From NCBI GenBank assembly GCA_035281645.1, contig DATEDN010000174.1, positions 1-45,653 of the forward strand: a stretch of 45,653 nt of DNA, given 5' to 3'. Shown here one piece after another: positions 1 through 5,754 of the stretch. Below the pieces are notes generated by a model. That model saw only the letters and a list, made by a program, of their open reading frames with translations. It searched no databases and was not told where the DNA came from. The position numbers were made by a program, and so were the translations under genes. Position 1 is the stretch's first letter, and each line of letters opens with the position of its first letter. The stretch is from JACCTH01 sp035281645 (GTDB lineage: Bacteria; Actinomycetota; Acidimicrobiia; Spongiisociales; ZC4RG35).

Positions 1-103
1 CCTCCGAGCAGAACTCCTTCACGTCCGGATCGGACGACGGAACTCCGTCCGGTTCGAACTCGTCACCGCAGTACGAGCAGTGGATGTCGCCGATACGGAT
101 CAT
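1..103 (-). CDS. Small Cys-rich (zinc-knuckle-like) protein, 3' end outside window
   Basis: Read leftward from ATG at 103, the frame stays open to the window edge (34 codons). It shows HCSYCGDEF near the N-terminus, a CxxC pair, and a further Cys about 23 residues on, so a small zinc-binding fold is likely. Its ATG overlaps the TGA of the upstream gene (ATGA), so translation is probably coupled. Function unknown; the C-terminus is not visible. Confidence 0.6.
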   Translation of the reverse strand, partial: MIRIGDIHCSYCGDEFEPDGVPSSDPDVKEFCSE

Positions 104-207
104 CGCCGGTACCTCCAGACCTTCAGCCAGAACAGGAACAGGGCCAGGGGGAACGCCGGGGCGACCATGACCATCGTCACCCCGGCGAACATCCAGAACG
201 CTTCCAT
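100..207 (-). CDS. 35-residue single-pass membrane microprotein
   Basis: Starts at ATG 207 after a clear GAGGAAG ribosome site and ends KVWRYRR. Residues about 3-28 are one hydrophobic helix (Phe, Val, Ala, Leu rich), followed by a basic tail that would stay in the cytoplasm. It overlaps the stop of the preceding gene (TGATG) and the start of the next (ATGA), so it sits in a coupled cluster. No family recognised. A holin or superinfection-exclusion role is possible, but nothing in the sequence decides it. Confidence 0.6.
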   Translation of the reverse strand: MEAFWMFAGVTMVMVAPAFPLALFLFWLKVWRYRR

Positions 208-521
208 CACAACTTCCTCAGGTGCCAGGCCCGGCAGTCGTTCTCGTCGCTCCCGTAGTAGACGAACGGCCCGCCGAACGCGTGCCGGACACCCCACTTG
301 CGGACGCTCCAGTCGTAGTCCAGCTCGAACCGCTTCACCAGGTCCAGCCCCGTCACGACGCATCGCGCCGGAACGACCGCCAGCTCCCCCTCTCCGAACG
401 TGACTACGGCCAGCTCCTCCCGGCCGTCCCTCGCGGGAACGTTCCCCAGGCCCGGGATCACCTTCGCCTTGAAGTGGTCGGCGTACCCCGGGGCCCGAAC
501 GATGGTGGCGTTGATGGACAT
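207..521 (-). CDS. Hypothetical protein, 104 aa
   Basis: ATG at 521 is preceded by AAGGAGAG. A longer reading to 713 has no ribosome site and overlaps the neighbour, so 521 is preferred. The soluble product is rich in Val and Gly early (GLGNVPARDGREELAVVTFG) and ends with an aromatic part (FVYYGSDENDCRAWHL). No catalytic motif or family recognised. It lies 2 bases after the stop of the gene at 524-901, so the two are co-transcribed. Confidence 0.65.
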   Translation of the reverse strand: MSINATIVRAPGYADHFKAKVIPGLGNVPARDGREELAVVTFGEGELAVVPARCVVTGLDLVKRFELDYDWSVRKWGVRHAFGGPFVYYGSDENDCRAWHLRKL

Positions 522-523
522 GA

Positions 524-901
524 TCAGCTCTCCTTGTAGTAGACGTTCTTGCCAGACATGACCACGTACCGCGCCGACAGCACCGGCTTCAGGGTGTCGG
601 CATCCACGAACGTCGACCCCTTCCACGGGTCGTACAGCGCCTGCCGGAATCCCTCCGGACGCCCTTGAGGGGCGAGGCCCGACACCCTGACCCCCTCCGT
701 GCCCACCACCCACGCGTGGACGTTCCGGATCCCGTCACGGATGCAGCGCTGTCGACCCTGCTCCGACACCCGGAAGGTGCAGCCCGACAGCGTCACCGTG
801 GACGTGTAGGCGATCCTCTGGCCGGGCACCTTCACGCTGATTACGTCGGCGACACCCGACAGAAGCCGGGGAAGATGAAGGTGAGCCCAGGTTTCAGGCA
901 T
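524..901 (-). CDS. Hypothetical protein, 125 aa
   Basis: ATG at 901 overlaps the upstream TAA (TAATG), which implies coupled translation. The product looks like a mixed beta protein: ISVKVPGQRIAYTSTVTLSG, then two Cys (residues about 41 and 53), and a C-terminus ending KNVYYKES. No transmembrane segment and no recognised domain. Confidence 0.6.
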   Translation of the reverse strand: MPETWAHLHLPRLLSGVADVISVKVPGQRIAYTSTVTLSGCTFRVSEQGRQRCIRDGIRNVHAWVVGTEGVRVSGLAPQGRPEGFRQALYDPWKGSTFVDADTLKPVLSARYVVMSGKNVYYKES

Positions 902-1053
902 TAGTGCCTCGATTCTCCGTAGTAGACGTGGTGGTGGTGCGGGACGTACAGGCCGCGCTCCTCATCGCGCTTCGCCTCAGCAGCCTGTGCAGCCGCCGGA
1001 GTCTTCTCCCGGGGGACCGACCGAAGCCAGTCCGCGAACTCTTGGTCGGACAT
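901..1053 (-). CDS. Hypothetical protein, 50 aa, His-rich C-terminus
   Basis: The start is placed at ATG 1053 (MSDQEFADWL) because GGAGGGG lies about 9 bases upstream. The longer frame from 1110 would run through a conserved intergenic hairpin. The short helical product ends with a HHHH stretch and YYGESRH, which could bind metal. It overlaps the next gene by TAATG. Function unknown. Confidence 0.6.
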   Translation of the reverse strand: MSDQEFADWLRSVPREKTPAAAQAAEAKRDEERGLYVPHHHHVYYGESRH

Positions 1054-1096
1054 CTCACTCAACCCCTCCATGGGCTGATGATCCTGCTGACGGAAG

Positions 1097-1142
1097 CTGG
1101 AGGGAACCACCCGACCGGCGAAGGCCGGGAGGCTCCCCTCAG
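1097..1142 (-). repeat. Intergenic hairpin repeat, copy 1
   Basis: On the minus strand CTGAGGGGAG (1142-1133) pairs with TTCCCTCCAG (1106-1097), with G.U pairs and one mismatch. A second stem, CCGGC-cttc-GCCGG type, lies inside. It begins about 6 bases after the stop of the gene at 1149-1496. Two other copies sit at 2170-2213 and 3597-3638. Likely a GC-rich terminator or mRNA-stabilising element; there is no U tract. Confidence 0.65.
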
Positions 1143-1148
1143 GCGCCG

Positions 1149-1496
1149 TCAGACCCGGATCTCAGCCTGACCCGCGATGTCGTAGATCGCGATCTCGCCC
1201 CGTTCGGCCGCGACGCGCAGGGCGTCCGTCCGCAGGAGGTGCCAGTCGGATCCGTCGACCCACAGGCGCCCGTCCTCGGAGTCCGTCCACCACCCGAGGA
1301 AGTCGACCCCCGGGGCCGTACCGGCGTCGAGGAGGAAGTCCTCGATCTCGCTCTCCGCCGACTCGTCGTGCGGGACCACCAGGGCGGGAATCAGCCCGCC
1401 GACGAAGTACCCGACCTCCGGCAGGGGGAGCCCGTCGAGCTTGAGGGTGCCTCCCTCGCGGTTGGCGAGGATGGTGGCAACGGTGCTGCTGGACAT
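1149..1496 (-). CDS. Hypothetical acidic protein, 115 aa
   Basis: ATG 1496 follows AAGGAG. The product is acidic (HDESAESEIEDFLLD) with a Trp-rich middle (FLGWWTDSEDGRLWVDG). The C-terminal third looks like helix plus beta strand (DALRVAAERGEIAIYDI). No signal or membrane segment and no family recognised. It lies 13 bases after the gene at 1510-2115, probably in the same transcript, and is followed by hairpin repeat copy 1. Confidence 0.65.
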   Translation of the reverse strand: MSSSTVATILANREGGTLKLDGLPLPEVGYFVGGLIPALVVPHDESAESEIEDFLLDAGTAPGVDFLGWWTDSEDGRLWVDGSDWHLLRTDALRVAAERGEIAIYDIAGQAEIRV

Positions 1497-1509
1497 GTTC
1501 GTCTCCTTG

Positions 1510-2115
1510 TCAGACTCGGGAACCACGGGTGCCGACACCGGCCAGGCTGTTCCGCCACGCCACCCAGGTAACCGCCTGGACGGTGGACGGAAGCTCCCCC
1601 AGCTGGAGTGCCACCTCTCGGTAGCAGTCAGCGATCAGGTCGTAGCGGGACGGGGTGGACAGACCGCGCGGCCAGTCTCCGTACGGGATCCCCACCGCCA
1701 CGTCGTGCGCGTGACGGTCGACGCACACCGCTCCCGCATCCGACGGGTCCAGGATCGCCCGGTAGAAGTGACCGGTCTTCCGTCCCATCGGAAGGACGTC
1801 GACCGGGTCCTCACCGGCCAGGATCCGGTTGGCCTTGGAGCAGGAGTCGCCGGTGTGACGACCGGCCGTACCGGCTTCGTACGCCTCGCAGGCGAGCTCG
1901 ACGTTGAGCCACCACGCCGTCTGGGGGGACAGGGCGGCCAGGAGACCGGCACCGGTCCGCACGTCCCCGTCAGCCAGAAGCCTGGCCGTGGCGTGAGCTT
2001 CCGGGTACCAATTGCGGCCGGTGGCCAGCTGAATGTCGCTGGCCATGAACCACACGGACCGGATGTTGCGGACGTAGTAGGCCTGAGCTTCGTCGTCTGC
2101 CTTCGTAGGGATCAT
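1510..2115 (-). CDS. Conserved phage-type hypothetical protein, 201 aa
   Basis: The start is ATG 2115, 8 bases after TAGGAGG. An upstream in-frame GTG (2124) would overlap that site. The sequence has several Trp, His and Asp blocks, such as ALSPQTAWWLNVE, GRKTGHFYRAIL and VDRHAHDVAVG. The KTxxFxxxxLxP...VDRHxHD layout recalls helix-hairpin-helix DNA glycosylases, but I cannot place a catalytic Lys/Asp pair with confidence. A strong promoter lies at 2134-2161, directly before the ribosome site. Confidence 0.7.
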   Translation of the reverse strand: MIPTKADDEAQAYYVRNIRSVWFMASDIQLATGRNWYPEAHATARLLADGDVRTGAGLLAALSPQTAWWLNVELACEAYEAGTAGRHTGDSCSKANRILAGEDPVDVLPMGRKTGHFYRAILDPSDAGAVCVDRHAHDVAVGIPYGDWPRGLSTPSRYDLIADCYREVALQLGELPSTVQAVTWVAWRNSLAGVGTRGSRV

Positions 2116-2133
2116 CGTCCTCACCTCCTACTT

Positions 2134-2161
2134 AAAGTATTCCCTGGGGGTAGTTCTTCAA
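2134..2161 (-). promoter_or_regulatory. Promoter, family copy A (for the gene at 1510-2115)
   Basis: Minus strand TTGAAG (2161-2156), 16-bp spacer, TACTTT (2139-2134). The spacer carries TACCCCCAGGGAA. The layout matches the promoter at 4205-4232 almost base for base in the -35 box, the CCCC(A/T)GGG block and the -10 box. The ribosome site begins only about 5 bases after the -10 box, so the leader is very short. Confidence 0.7.
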
Positions 2162-2169
2162 ACCGGGAA

Positions 2170-2213
2170 CTGGAGGGAATCTCCGGGACTTTCACCCCGG
2201 GGACTCCCCTCAG
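2170..2213 (-). repeat. Intergenic hairpin repeat, copy 2
   Basis: Same outer arms as copy 1: CTGAGGGGAG (2213-2204) and TTCCCTCCAG (2179-2170), with an inner CCCCGGG/CCCGGAG stem. It begins about 6 bases after the stop of the translocase gene and ends 8 bases before the -35 box of promoter A, so it would separate two transcription units. Confidence 0.65.
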
Positions 2214-2219
2214 TCACCG

Positions 2220-3149
2220 CTACCGACCGATCGCTTCGCGCCACACCGGGGGGAGATTGGTGCGCGTGCCCGACAGTTGACGCGCCCGACGCTGCGCCAG
2301 AGGGGCGTCCAGGACGTGGCGCTCGGCATCCTGCTCGGGAATCCACAGAGCCTGGACGGTTCGAGCCTTCCCGCCCTGTGTGACGACACACCGGCCAGGC
2401 TCCTCCGGCGACGGCAGCATCGGACCGCAGTCCGCAGCGAGCCACTTCCACGCCGTCACCGAGTGGTTGATCAGGATCTTCGTGCCGTAGTTCTCGATCA
2501 CCTCGGCACCACCCGATGCGCGCCGACTCGCCAGCTGGGCGAAGGACACCATGTGAACCTTGACGGCTCGGCCCATGAAGACGATGTCCTGGTGACCCTG
2601 TCGCGCGTTGTACGACCCCTTCGGGAGTCGCTTGTCGAGCTCCTTGAGCTCTTCCTGTGTGGCGTTCTGCTCCTCGTACAAGACGATGATCCGTTGGCCG
2701 ACCGGTGCGGTTTCGACAGGGCCCTCCCAGTCGTCCACAACCTGATTCCGGCGACGAACCTCCATCCCCAGTCGAACGAGCGCTCCACCGATGTCCTGAG
2801 GATCCTTGGCGTACACGACGTTCGGCGCGAGATTCCTTGCCCAGCGGTGCGAATGGCGCTTGATGTCCAGGACGACGACCATGTCACCCTTCATTAGACG
2901 CTGCACCGCGACCGACCTTGCCACCGACGACTTACCGGCGCCGGTAGGAGCACTGACCAGGATGTGAGGCGACTCGGAGTCGAAGTCGGCAGTGAGGGGC
3001 CTCCCTTTGCCATCGACTCCGAGCAGTACCTCAGACTCCTTCAGGTCAGCTATCCAGTCCGTGGCCTCGCTGATCGGCAGGATGGACGGGAACTCGCTGT
3101 GCTGGGCACTCAACCCGATGTACGGATTGGGTGCGTTGAACCATTCCAT
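2220..3149 (-). CDS. FtsK/TraB-like DNA translocase ATPase, 309 aa
   Basis: P-loop ATPase of the FtsK/HerA type. Walker A APTGAGKS is at residues 67-74 and the Walker B-like IIVLYEEQN near 154-162. The sequence before Walker A (ESPHILVSAP) and after it (MVVVLDIKRHS) is typical of FtsK/TraB ATPases. There are no N-terminal membrane helices and no obvious gamma DNA-reading domain, so this is a minimal soluble motor of about one domain. ATG 3149 is chosen because the promoter -10 box (3200-3205) lies inside any longer reading. Phage FtsK-like genes are known, but the role is unclear; DNA transfer, segregation or packaging help are possible. Confidence 0.8.
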   Translation of the reverse strand: MEWFNAPNPYIGLSAQHSEFPSILPISEATDWIADLKESEVLLGVDGKGRPLTADFDSESPHILVSAPTGAGKSSVARSVAVQRLMKGDMVVVLDIKRHSHRWARNLAPNVVYAKDPQDIGGALVRLGMEVRRRNQVVDDWEGPVETAPVGQRIIVLYEEQNATQEELKELDKRLPKGSYNARQGHQDIVFMGRAVKVHMVSFAQLASRRASGGAEVIENYGTKILINHSVTAWKWLAADCGPMLPSPEEPGRCVVTQGGKARTVQALWIPEQDAERHVLDAPLAQRRARQLSGTRTNLPPVWREAIGR

Positions 3150-3199
3150 GATCTCCACCGCTTCCCTGGTTGAAGGGTCTGGGTGGAACGTCCCACCAG

Positions 3200-3227
3200 G
3201 AATATGCCCGTGAGACGCTCCGCTCAA
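3200..3227 (-). promoter_or_regulatory. Promoter, family copy B (for the translocase gene)
   Basis: Minus strand TTGAGC (3227-3222), 16-bp spacer, ATATTC (3205-3200), within the context GTGTTTGAGCGGAG. It aligns with copies A and C but the CCCC block is degenerate (CTCACGGG). The -10 box lies about 50 bases upstream of ATG 3149, and the -35 box starts 5 bases after the stop of the gene at 3232. Confidence 0.55.
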
Positions 3228-3231
3228 ACAC

Positions 3232-3558
3232 TCAACCCCGGGGAGACTTGGACCAGTCTGTCGACTTGATCACCAGCATCTGCGTGCGGGTGATACCGTC
3301 GCACAGCTTGTGCTCCCATGCCCACCGGAAGGCCAGGTGGCGTCCCTCAGCGTCTCGCGGCCCCATCCCGACCCCCTGGACCACCGGACCCCCCAGGTAC
3401 CGGGAAGAGTCCGCGACGAGCTTCAGAACATCGTTGAGCGAGAGGTCCATCTCGTCCGACGAGAACGACACCGACGGACCCTTGCCCGGCAGGGACACCA
3501 CCGAGTTGCACACCATGCGTGCCCGGAAGCGACGCGCGGTCGACCAGCGTTCGGCCAT
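3232..3558 (-). CDS. Hypothetical protein, 108 aa
   Basis: ATG 3558 follows AAGGAGAAGTC. The product begins MAERWSTARRFRARMVCN and reads as mixed alpha/beta (GKGPSVSFSSDEMDLSLND, then a helix ending LVADSSRYL). The end resembles a bacterial ImmA-like or regulator fold only vaguely, and I do not recognise it. Its gene follows hairpin repeat copy 3. Confidence 0.65.
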   Translation of the reverse strand: MAERWSTARRFRARMVCNSVVSLPGKGPSVSFSSDEMDLSLNDVLKLVADSSRYLGGPVVQGVGMGPRDAEGRHLAFRWAWEHKLCDGITRTQMLVIKSTDWSKSPRG

Positions 3559-3596
3559 GACTTCTCCTTGATCGTGTGACGGTTCCAGCTGGGGGG

Positions 3597-3638
3597 CTGG
3601 AGGGAACCACCCGGACGGATCCGGGGAGCTCCCCTCAG
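3597..3638 (-). repeat. Intergenic hairpin repeat, copy 3
   Basis: Outer arms CTGAGGGGAG (3638-3629) and TTCCCTCCAG (3606-3597) around an inner CCCGGA/TCCGGG stem. It starts 4 bases after the stop of the gene at 3643-4161. The arms are identical to copies 1 and 2 while the inner stem differs in sequence but not in pairing, which points to selection on structure. Confidence 0.65.
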
Positions 3639-3642
3639 GCAC

Positions 3643-4161
3643 TCAGCGCGACCAGCGGTCCAGGGTCATCAACTTCTGTTCGGGGAACTCCCGTCCGCCG
3701 TTCAGCCAGATGAAGACGGAGTTCTGCCCCCTGGTTTCCGTCGTCATGGCCGAACGGGCCAGGTCGGAGTACATCCGAGAGTGACGGAACCATGCTGCCT
3801 CTTCCCCGTGCCGGGAGAAGTCGCGGCCGGTAGAGAAGTGGCCGTGGTAGTCGTGGACGGCCCGGAACATGTCGTTCTCGGCGTCCGTCATGAACGGGTG
3901 GCCACCGGTGGCGGCGGTGGAGAGGACGGCCAGGTGACCCGTGGCGACGTCCGCGATCATGTCCGCGTAGTCGGTGTAGGGGTCCGTGGCCGACACCGTG
4001 AGCTCGACGCTCTGCCGGAGCTCTTCCCACTGTCGGACGGTCTCGTTCCGGAAGGCGACGTAGGCCGCTTCCGCTCGGGGGTCGTAGGACGGGGCCGACT
4101 GATAGTCGAGTGCGATTTCCCGCCCCCTGTCCGGGTCGGCAACGATCTTGCTGTAGTCCAT
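3643..4161 (-). CDS. Conserved hypothetical protein, 172 aa
   Basis: ATG 4161 (MDYSKIVADPDRG) sits behind TTAGGAGGAG. The longer frame to 4236 would include the promoter. The product is mainly helical with conserved-looking His/Asp/Phe blocks: DPYTDYADMIADVATGHL, ATGGHPFMTDAEN, AVHDYHGHF. I recall similar proteins across actinobacterial phages but no assigned function. The clustered His and Asp residues could bind a metal. It is driven by promoter C and followed by hairpin copy 3, so it may form a single-gene unit. Confidence 0.75.
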   Translation of the reverse strand: MDYSKIVADPDRGREIALDYQSAPSYDPRAEAAYVAFRNETVRQWEELRQSVELTVSATDPYTDYADMIADVATGHLAVLSTAATGGHPFMTDAENDMFRAVHDYHGHFSTGRDFSRHGEEAAWFRHSRMYSDLARSAMTTETRGQNSVFIWLNGGREFPEQKLMTLDRWSR

Positions 4162-4204
4162 CTCTCCTCCTAAGGCTGAGGGGTTGGAGGAAGTGTCCCT
4201 AGAT

Positions 4205-4232
4205 AGAGTATACCCAGGGGCACTCCCTTCAA
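4205..4232 (-). promoter_or_regulatory. Promoter, family copy C (for the gene at 3643-4161)
   Basis: Minus strand GTTTGAAG with TTGAAG at 4232-4227, 16-bp spacer containing TGCCCCTGGGTA, and TACTCT at 4210-4205. It lies in the short gap between the stop at 4242 and ATG 4161. It is the clearest member of the promoter family along with copy A. Confidence 0.7.
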
Positions 4233-4241
4233 ACACTCTCC

Positions 4242-4445
4242 CTACGGGCGAGACCCATCCTCGTACGAGAGCTCGTCCGGGTAGAACGACGTCCCGACCG
4301 ACCTGGGCTCACCGACTGCCCGGACCTCGATCAGCCCGCGTCCGAACGCGTTCACCCCGAACCCGGTGATGACGAACGTCTCGGTGAACGTGTCGTACAG
4401 CGCACGGTCCGCGATGACGTAGTCACCGATCTTGAAGCCACTCAT
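4242..4445 (-). CDS. Small beta-rich hypothetical protein, 67 aa
   Basis: ATG 4445 (MSGFKIGDYVIADRALY) is preceded by AAGGG at 6 bases. The ATG at 4451 would have no spacing to its ribosome site. The opening FKIGDYVIAD followed by alternating hydrophobics suggests a small SH3- or KOW-like barrel. It ends DELSYEDGSRP. Function unknown. Confidence 0.65.
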   Translation of the reverse strand: MSGFKIGDYVIADRALYDTFTETFVITGFGVNAFGRGLIEVRAVGEPRSVGTSFYPDELSYEDGSRP

Positions 4446-4447
4446 GA

Positions 4448-4705
4448 TCATCCCTTCGGGTAGGTCTTGGACCACGCGGGGTCGACACCGTGGCCGGACA
4501 GCCACCGGTTGACGTCCTTCAACGCACCCCGGTTGGTCCGCTTGTCCGTGATCCCGTCCCGCTGGGCCACGGAGAGGGAGGACGCCCGGGTGAGGGACAG
4601 TCCGGTGTCGATCTTGAGAATAAGGCCGCGACGGACGGCCATCACCCGGTAGACCAGGACGTCCGGGCCGGTGATCACCGTTCCCGCGTCGCTCTTTTCG
4701 ATCAT
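4448..4705 (-). CDS. Hypothetical protein, 85 aa
   Basis: The start is set at ATG 4705 (MIEKSDAGTVITG), about 8 bases after GGAAGG. The ATG at 4732 falls near the 3' end of a tRNA-like element and lacks a ribosome site. The product is basic in its second half (RDGITDKRTNRGALKDVNRWL), with a likely C-terminal helix. Its stop is 2 bases before the next start. No family recognised. Confidence 0.6.
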   Translation of the reverse strand: MIEKSDAGTVITGPDVLVYRVMAVRRGLILKIDTGLSLTRASSLSVAQRDGITDKRTNRGALKDVNRWLSGHGVDPAWSKTYPKG

Positions 4706-4748
4706 GCCGTGATCCTTCCAGTGACTAAGCATGGCGTTGTACTCTGAG

Positions 4749-4815
4749 TGCCACCTACCGGAATCGAACCGGTGCGGCTGAAGTGGTATCAGCCATGTCC
4801 CACCAGGGAAGGGGC
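4749..4815 (-). ncRNA. tRNA-like element with a shrunken D region
   Basis: Reading the minus strand 5' to 3': GCCCCTT can pair with AGGTGGC (acceptor-like, one mismatch and one G.U). A small CCC/GGG hairpin stands where a D arm should be. Next comes an arm GGCTGA-TACCACT-TCAGCC with a 7-base loop, then a perfect T arm ACCGG-TTCGATT-CCGGT, then discriminator A. It is 67 bases long against the usual 72-90. Position 33 of the loop is A rather than U. It may be a decayed tRNA, a tRNA mimic, or just a T-arm fragment. It lies between two minus-strand genes. Confidence 0.45.
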
Positions 4816-4849
4816 GACCGTGCTTACTTGCCCGTATCGACCGTCACTC

Positions 4850-5194
4850 TCAGTGCCATACGGAGTCGCCGAACTTGATCAGGCAGACCCCGGGGGTGAG
4901 TCGGGCGACGGGGACGGTCTCGGCGAATCCGTCACCGAAGCGGGACCATGCGGGGACGATGGTGGCGACGGGTTCGCGGATACCGAGGGGCTTCGCGTAG
5001 AAGTCGATGGTGATGGCGCCGGTGTCGTAGTCGGATACGAACGCGTAGTAGTCGGAGCCTTCGACGCAGTGGACGCGGTACTGGGTGTCACGGTAGGTGA
5101 CGACTCGTCCGGTGAGGGCGACGGCCTTGAGGGTGGTGGGGTCGACCGACTCGACAGTGGTGGGGCCGGTGATCTTGCGCAGGGTGATGCTCAT
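4850..5194 (-). CDS. Hypothetical beta-rich protein, 114 aa
   Basis: ATG 5194 (MSITLRKITGPTTVES) follows AAAGGAGAACGACC. The protein has many alternating hydrophobic strands (ALTGRVVTYRDTQYRVHCVE, DYYAFVSDYDTGAITIDFYA) and no charged catalytic cluster, so a small beta-barrel or binding protein is likely. It is the first gene of the leftward block after the regulatory gap, preceded by the 5294-5319 palindrome. Function unknown. Confidence 0.65.
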   Translation of the reverse strand: MSITLRKITGPTTVESVDPTTLKAVALTGRVVTYRDTQYRVHCVEGSDYYAFVSDYDTGAITIDFYAKPLGIREPVATIVPAWSRFGDGFAETVPVARLTPGVCLIKFGDSVWH

Positions 5195-5293
5195 GGTCGT
5201 TCTCCTTTAGGGATGGTGGTGCCGTTGCCCTGGGTGCGGGTGCCTTGCGCGGGTGGGTAGTGCTCCCTCCCTCTTCCTTCCTCCTTCCTGGTG

Positions 5294-5319
5294 TACCCCC
5301 AGGGTATCACCTGGGGGTA
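5294..5319. promoter_or_regulatory. Perfect palindrome, operator-like; promoter copy D
   Basis: TACCCCCAGG-GTATCA-CCTGGGGGTA is a perfect inverted repeat with 10-bp arms. The half site TACCCCCAGG is identical to the block in promoter A (2134-2161). On the minus strand TACCCT (5306-5301) could act as a -10 box, with TGTATC 16 bp upstream, for the gene at 4850-5194. A dimeric regulator binding here could control both the early left block and the late operon. Confidence 0.55.
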
Positions 5320-5367
5320 ATGGATACACCAAGGGAGAGTAAAGGGAGGGCAAAGAAAGAATGAGTG

Positions 5368-5403
5368 GATATGTCATGGTATGTAGTGATATGTCATGGT
5401 ATG
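5368..5403 (+). repeat. Direct repeat GATATGTCATGGTATG, two copies
   Basis: The 16-base unit occurs at 5368-5383 and 5388-5403 (20-base period), with a partial third copy near 5428 (ATATGTCATGTGAT). It is AT-rich against a GC-rich genome, so protein binding (terminase, replication or transcription factor) or easy melting is plausible. Confidence 0.6.
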
Positions 5404-5444
5404 GGTGCATAGGTAGTGGTATGTGGTATATGTCATGTGATAGT

Positions 5445-5484
5445 GGGATATGGGGGGTTATGGGGTGATATAGGGGGATATGGG
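5445..5484 (+). other. G-quadruplex-type motif
   Basis: Five plus-strand G runs, GGG, G6, G4, G5 and GGG, are separated by ATAT, TTAT, TGATATA and ATAT. This satisfies the usual G3+N1-7 rule. It lies about 115 bases before the first gene of the packaging operon. Any biological effect is inferred. Confidence 0.6.
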
Positions 5485-5598
5485 TGTAATGTCCGTATTT
5501 GCTTCTGCGAAGTTTGCTCAAGATCATCCCGGGCTGTGGGACGGTCCGATTTCTACCGTCGACACTTTTTCGAAATGTAAAACCTGAAGGGAGTCCCT

Positions 5599-5754
5599 GT
5601 GAGCGACGCTCCCGACTGTCGGTGCGCGGTTTGCGGCTGCTGCCGACACGATCACGGTGGATGGCGTCACGAGTGGACGCCCAGCGAGTTCAACGACTGC
5701 GACCAGGAGGTGCAGCATGGCGGACGTGAAGAAGTTCCTTCAGCCGGGCGGTGA
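5599..5754 (+). CDS. 51-residue Cys-rich protein overlapping the terminase small subunit gene
   Basis: GTG 5599 follows GAAGGGAG at a good distance. The N-terminus packs six Cys in a short stretch (CRCAVCGCC plus one before and one later) together with His, so it should bind zinc. The middle is HEWTPSEFNDCD. The 3' end overlaps the next gene (ATG 5717) by 38 bases in another frame. Zinc-knuckle proteins in front of terminase genes are common in phages; often a terminase helper or HNH relative, but no HNH motif is seen here. Confidence 0.6.
   Translation: MSDAPDCRCAVCGCCRHDHGGWRHEWTPSEFNDCDQEVQHGGREEVPSAGR

Larger units (their letters stand above)
5195..5598. other. 404-base regulatory/packaging gap before the terminase genes
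   Basis: No convincing gene. The leftmost part holds the ribosome site of the minus gene and a pyrimidine-rich run. 5294-5319 is a palindrome. 5341-5490 is almost free of C on the plus strand and made of ATATG, TGGTATG and G-run units. 5491-5598 returns to normal base composition and carries the leader of the late operon, ending in GAAGGGAG before GTG 5599. The position next to the terminase genes fits a packaging recognition site or the late promoter region. Confidence 0.6.

Noticed and set aside
4749..4790. attP site formed by a tRNA 3' end
   Set aside because: T arm plus acceptor end could be an attachment core, but no integrase or excision cassette is seen in the window near it, and an anticodon-type arm is also present.
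5207..5527. Minus-strand frame of 106 codons rich in His, Tyr, Pro and Ile
   Set aside because: It results from the simple-sequence ATATG/G-run DNA, crosses the palindrome and has no ribosome site.
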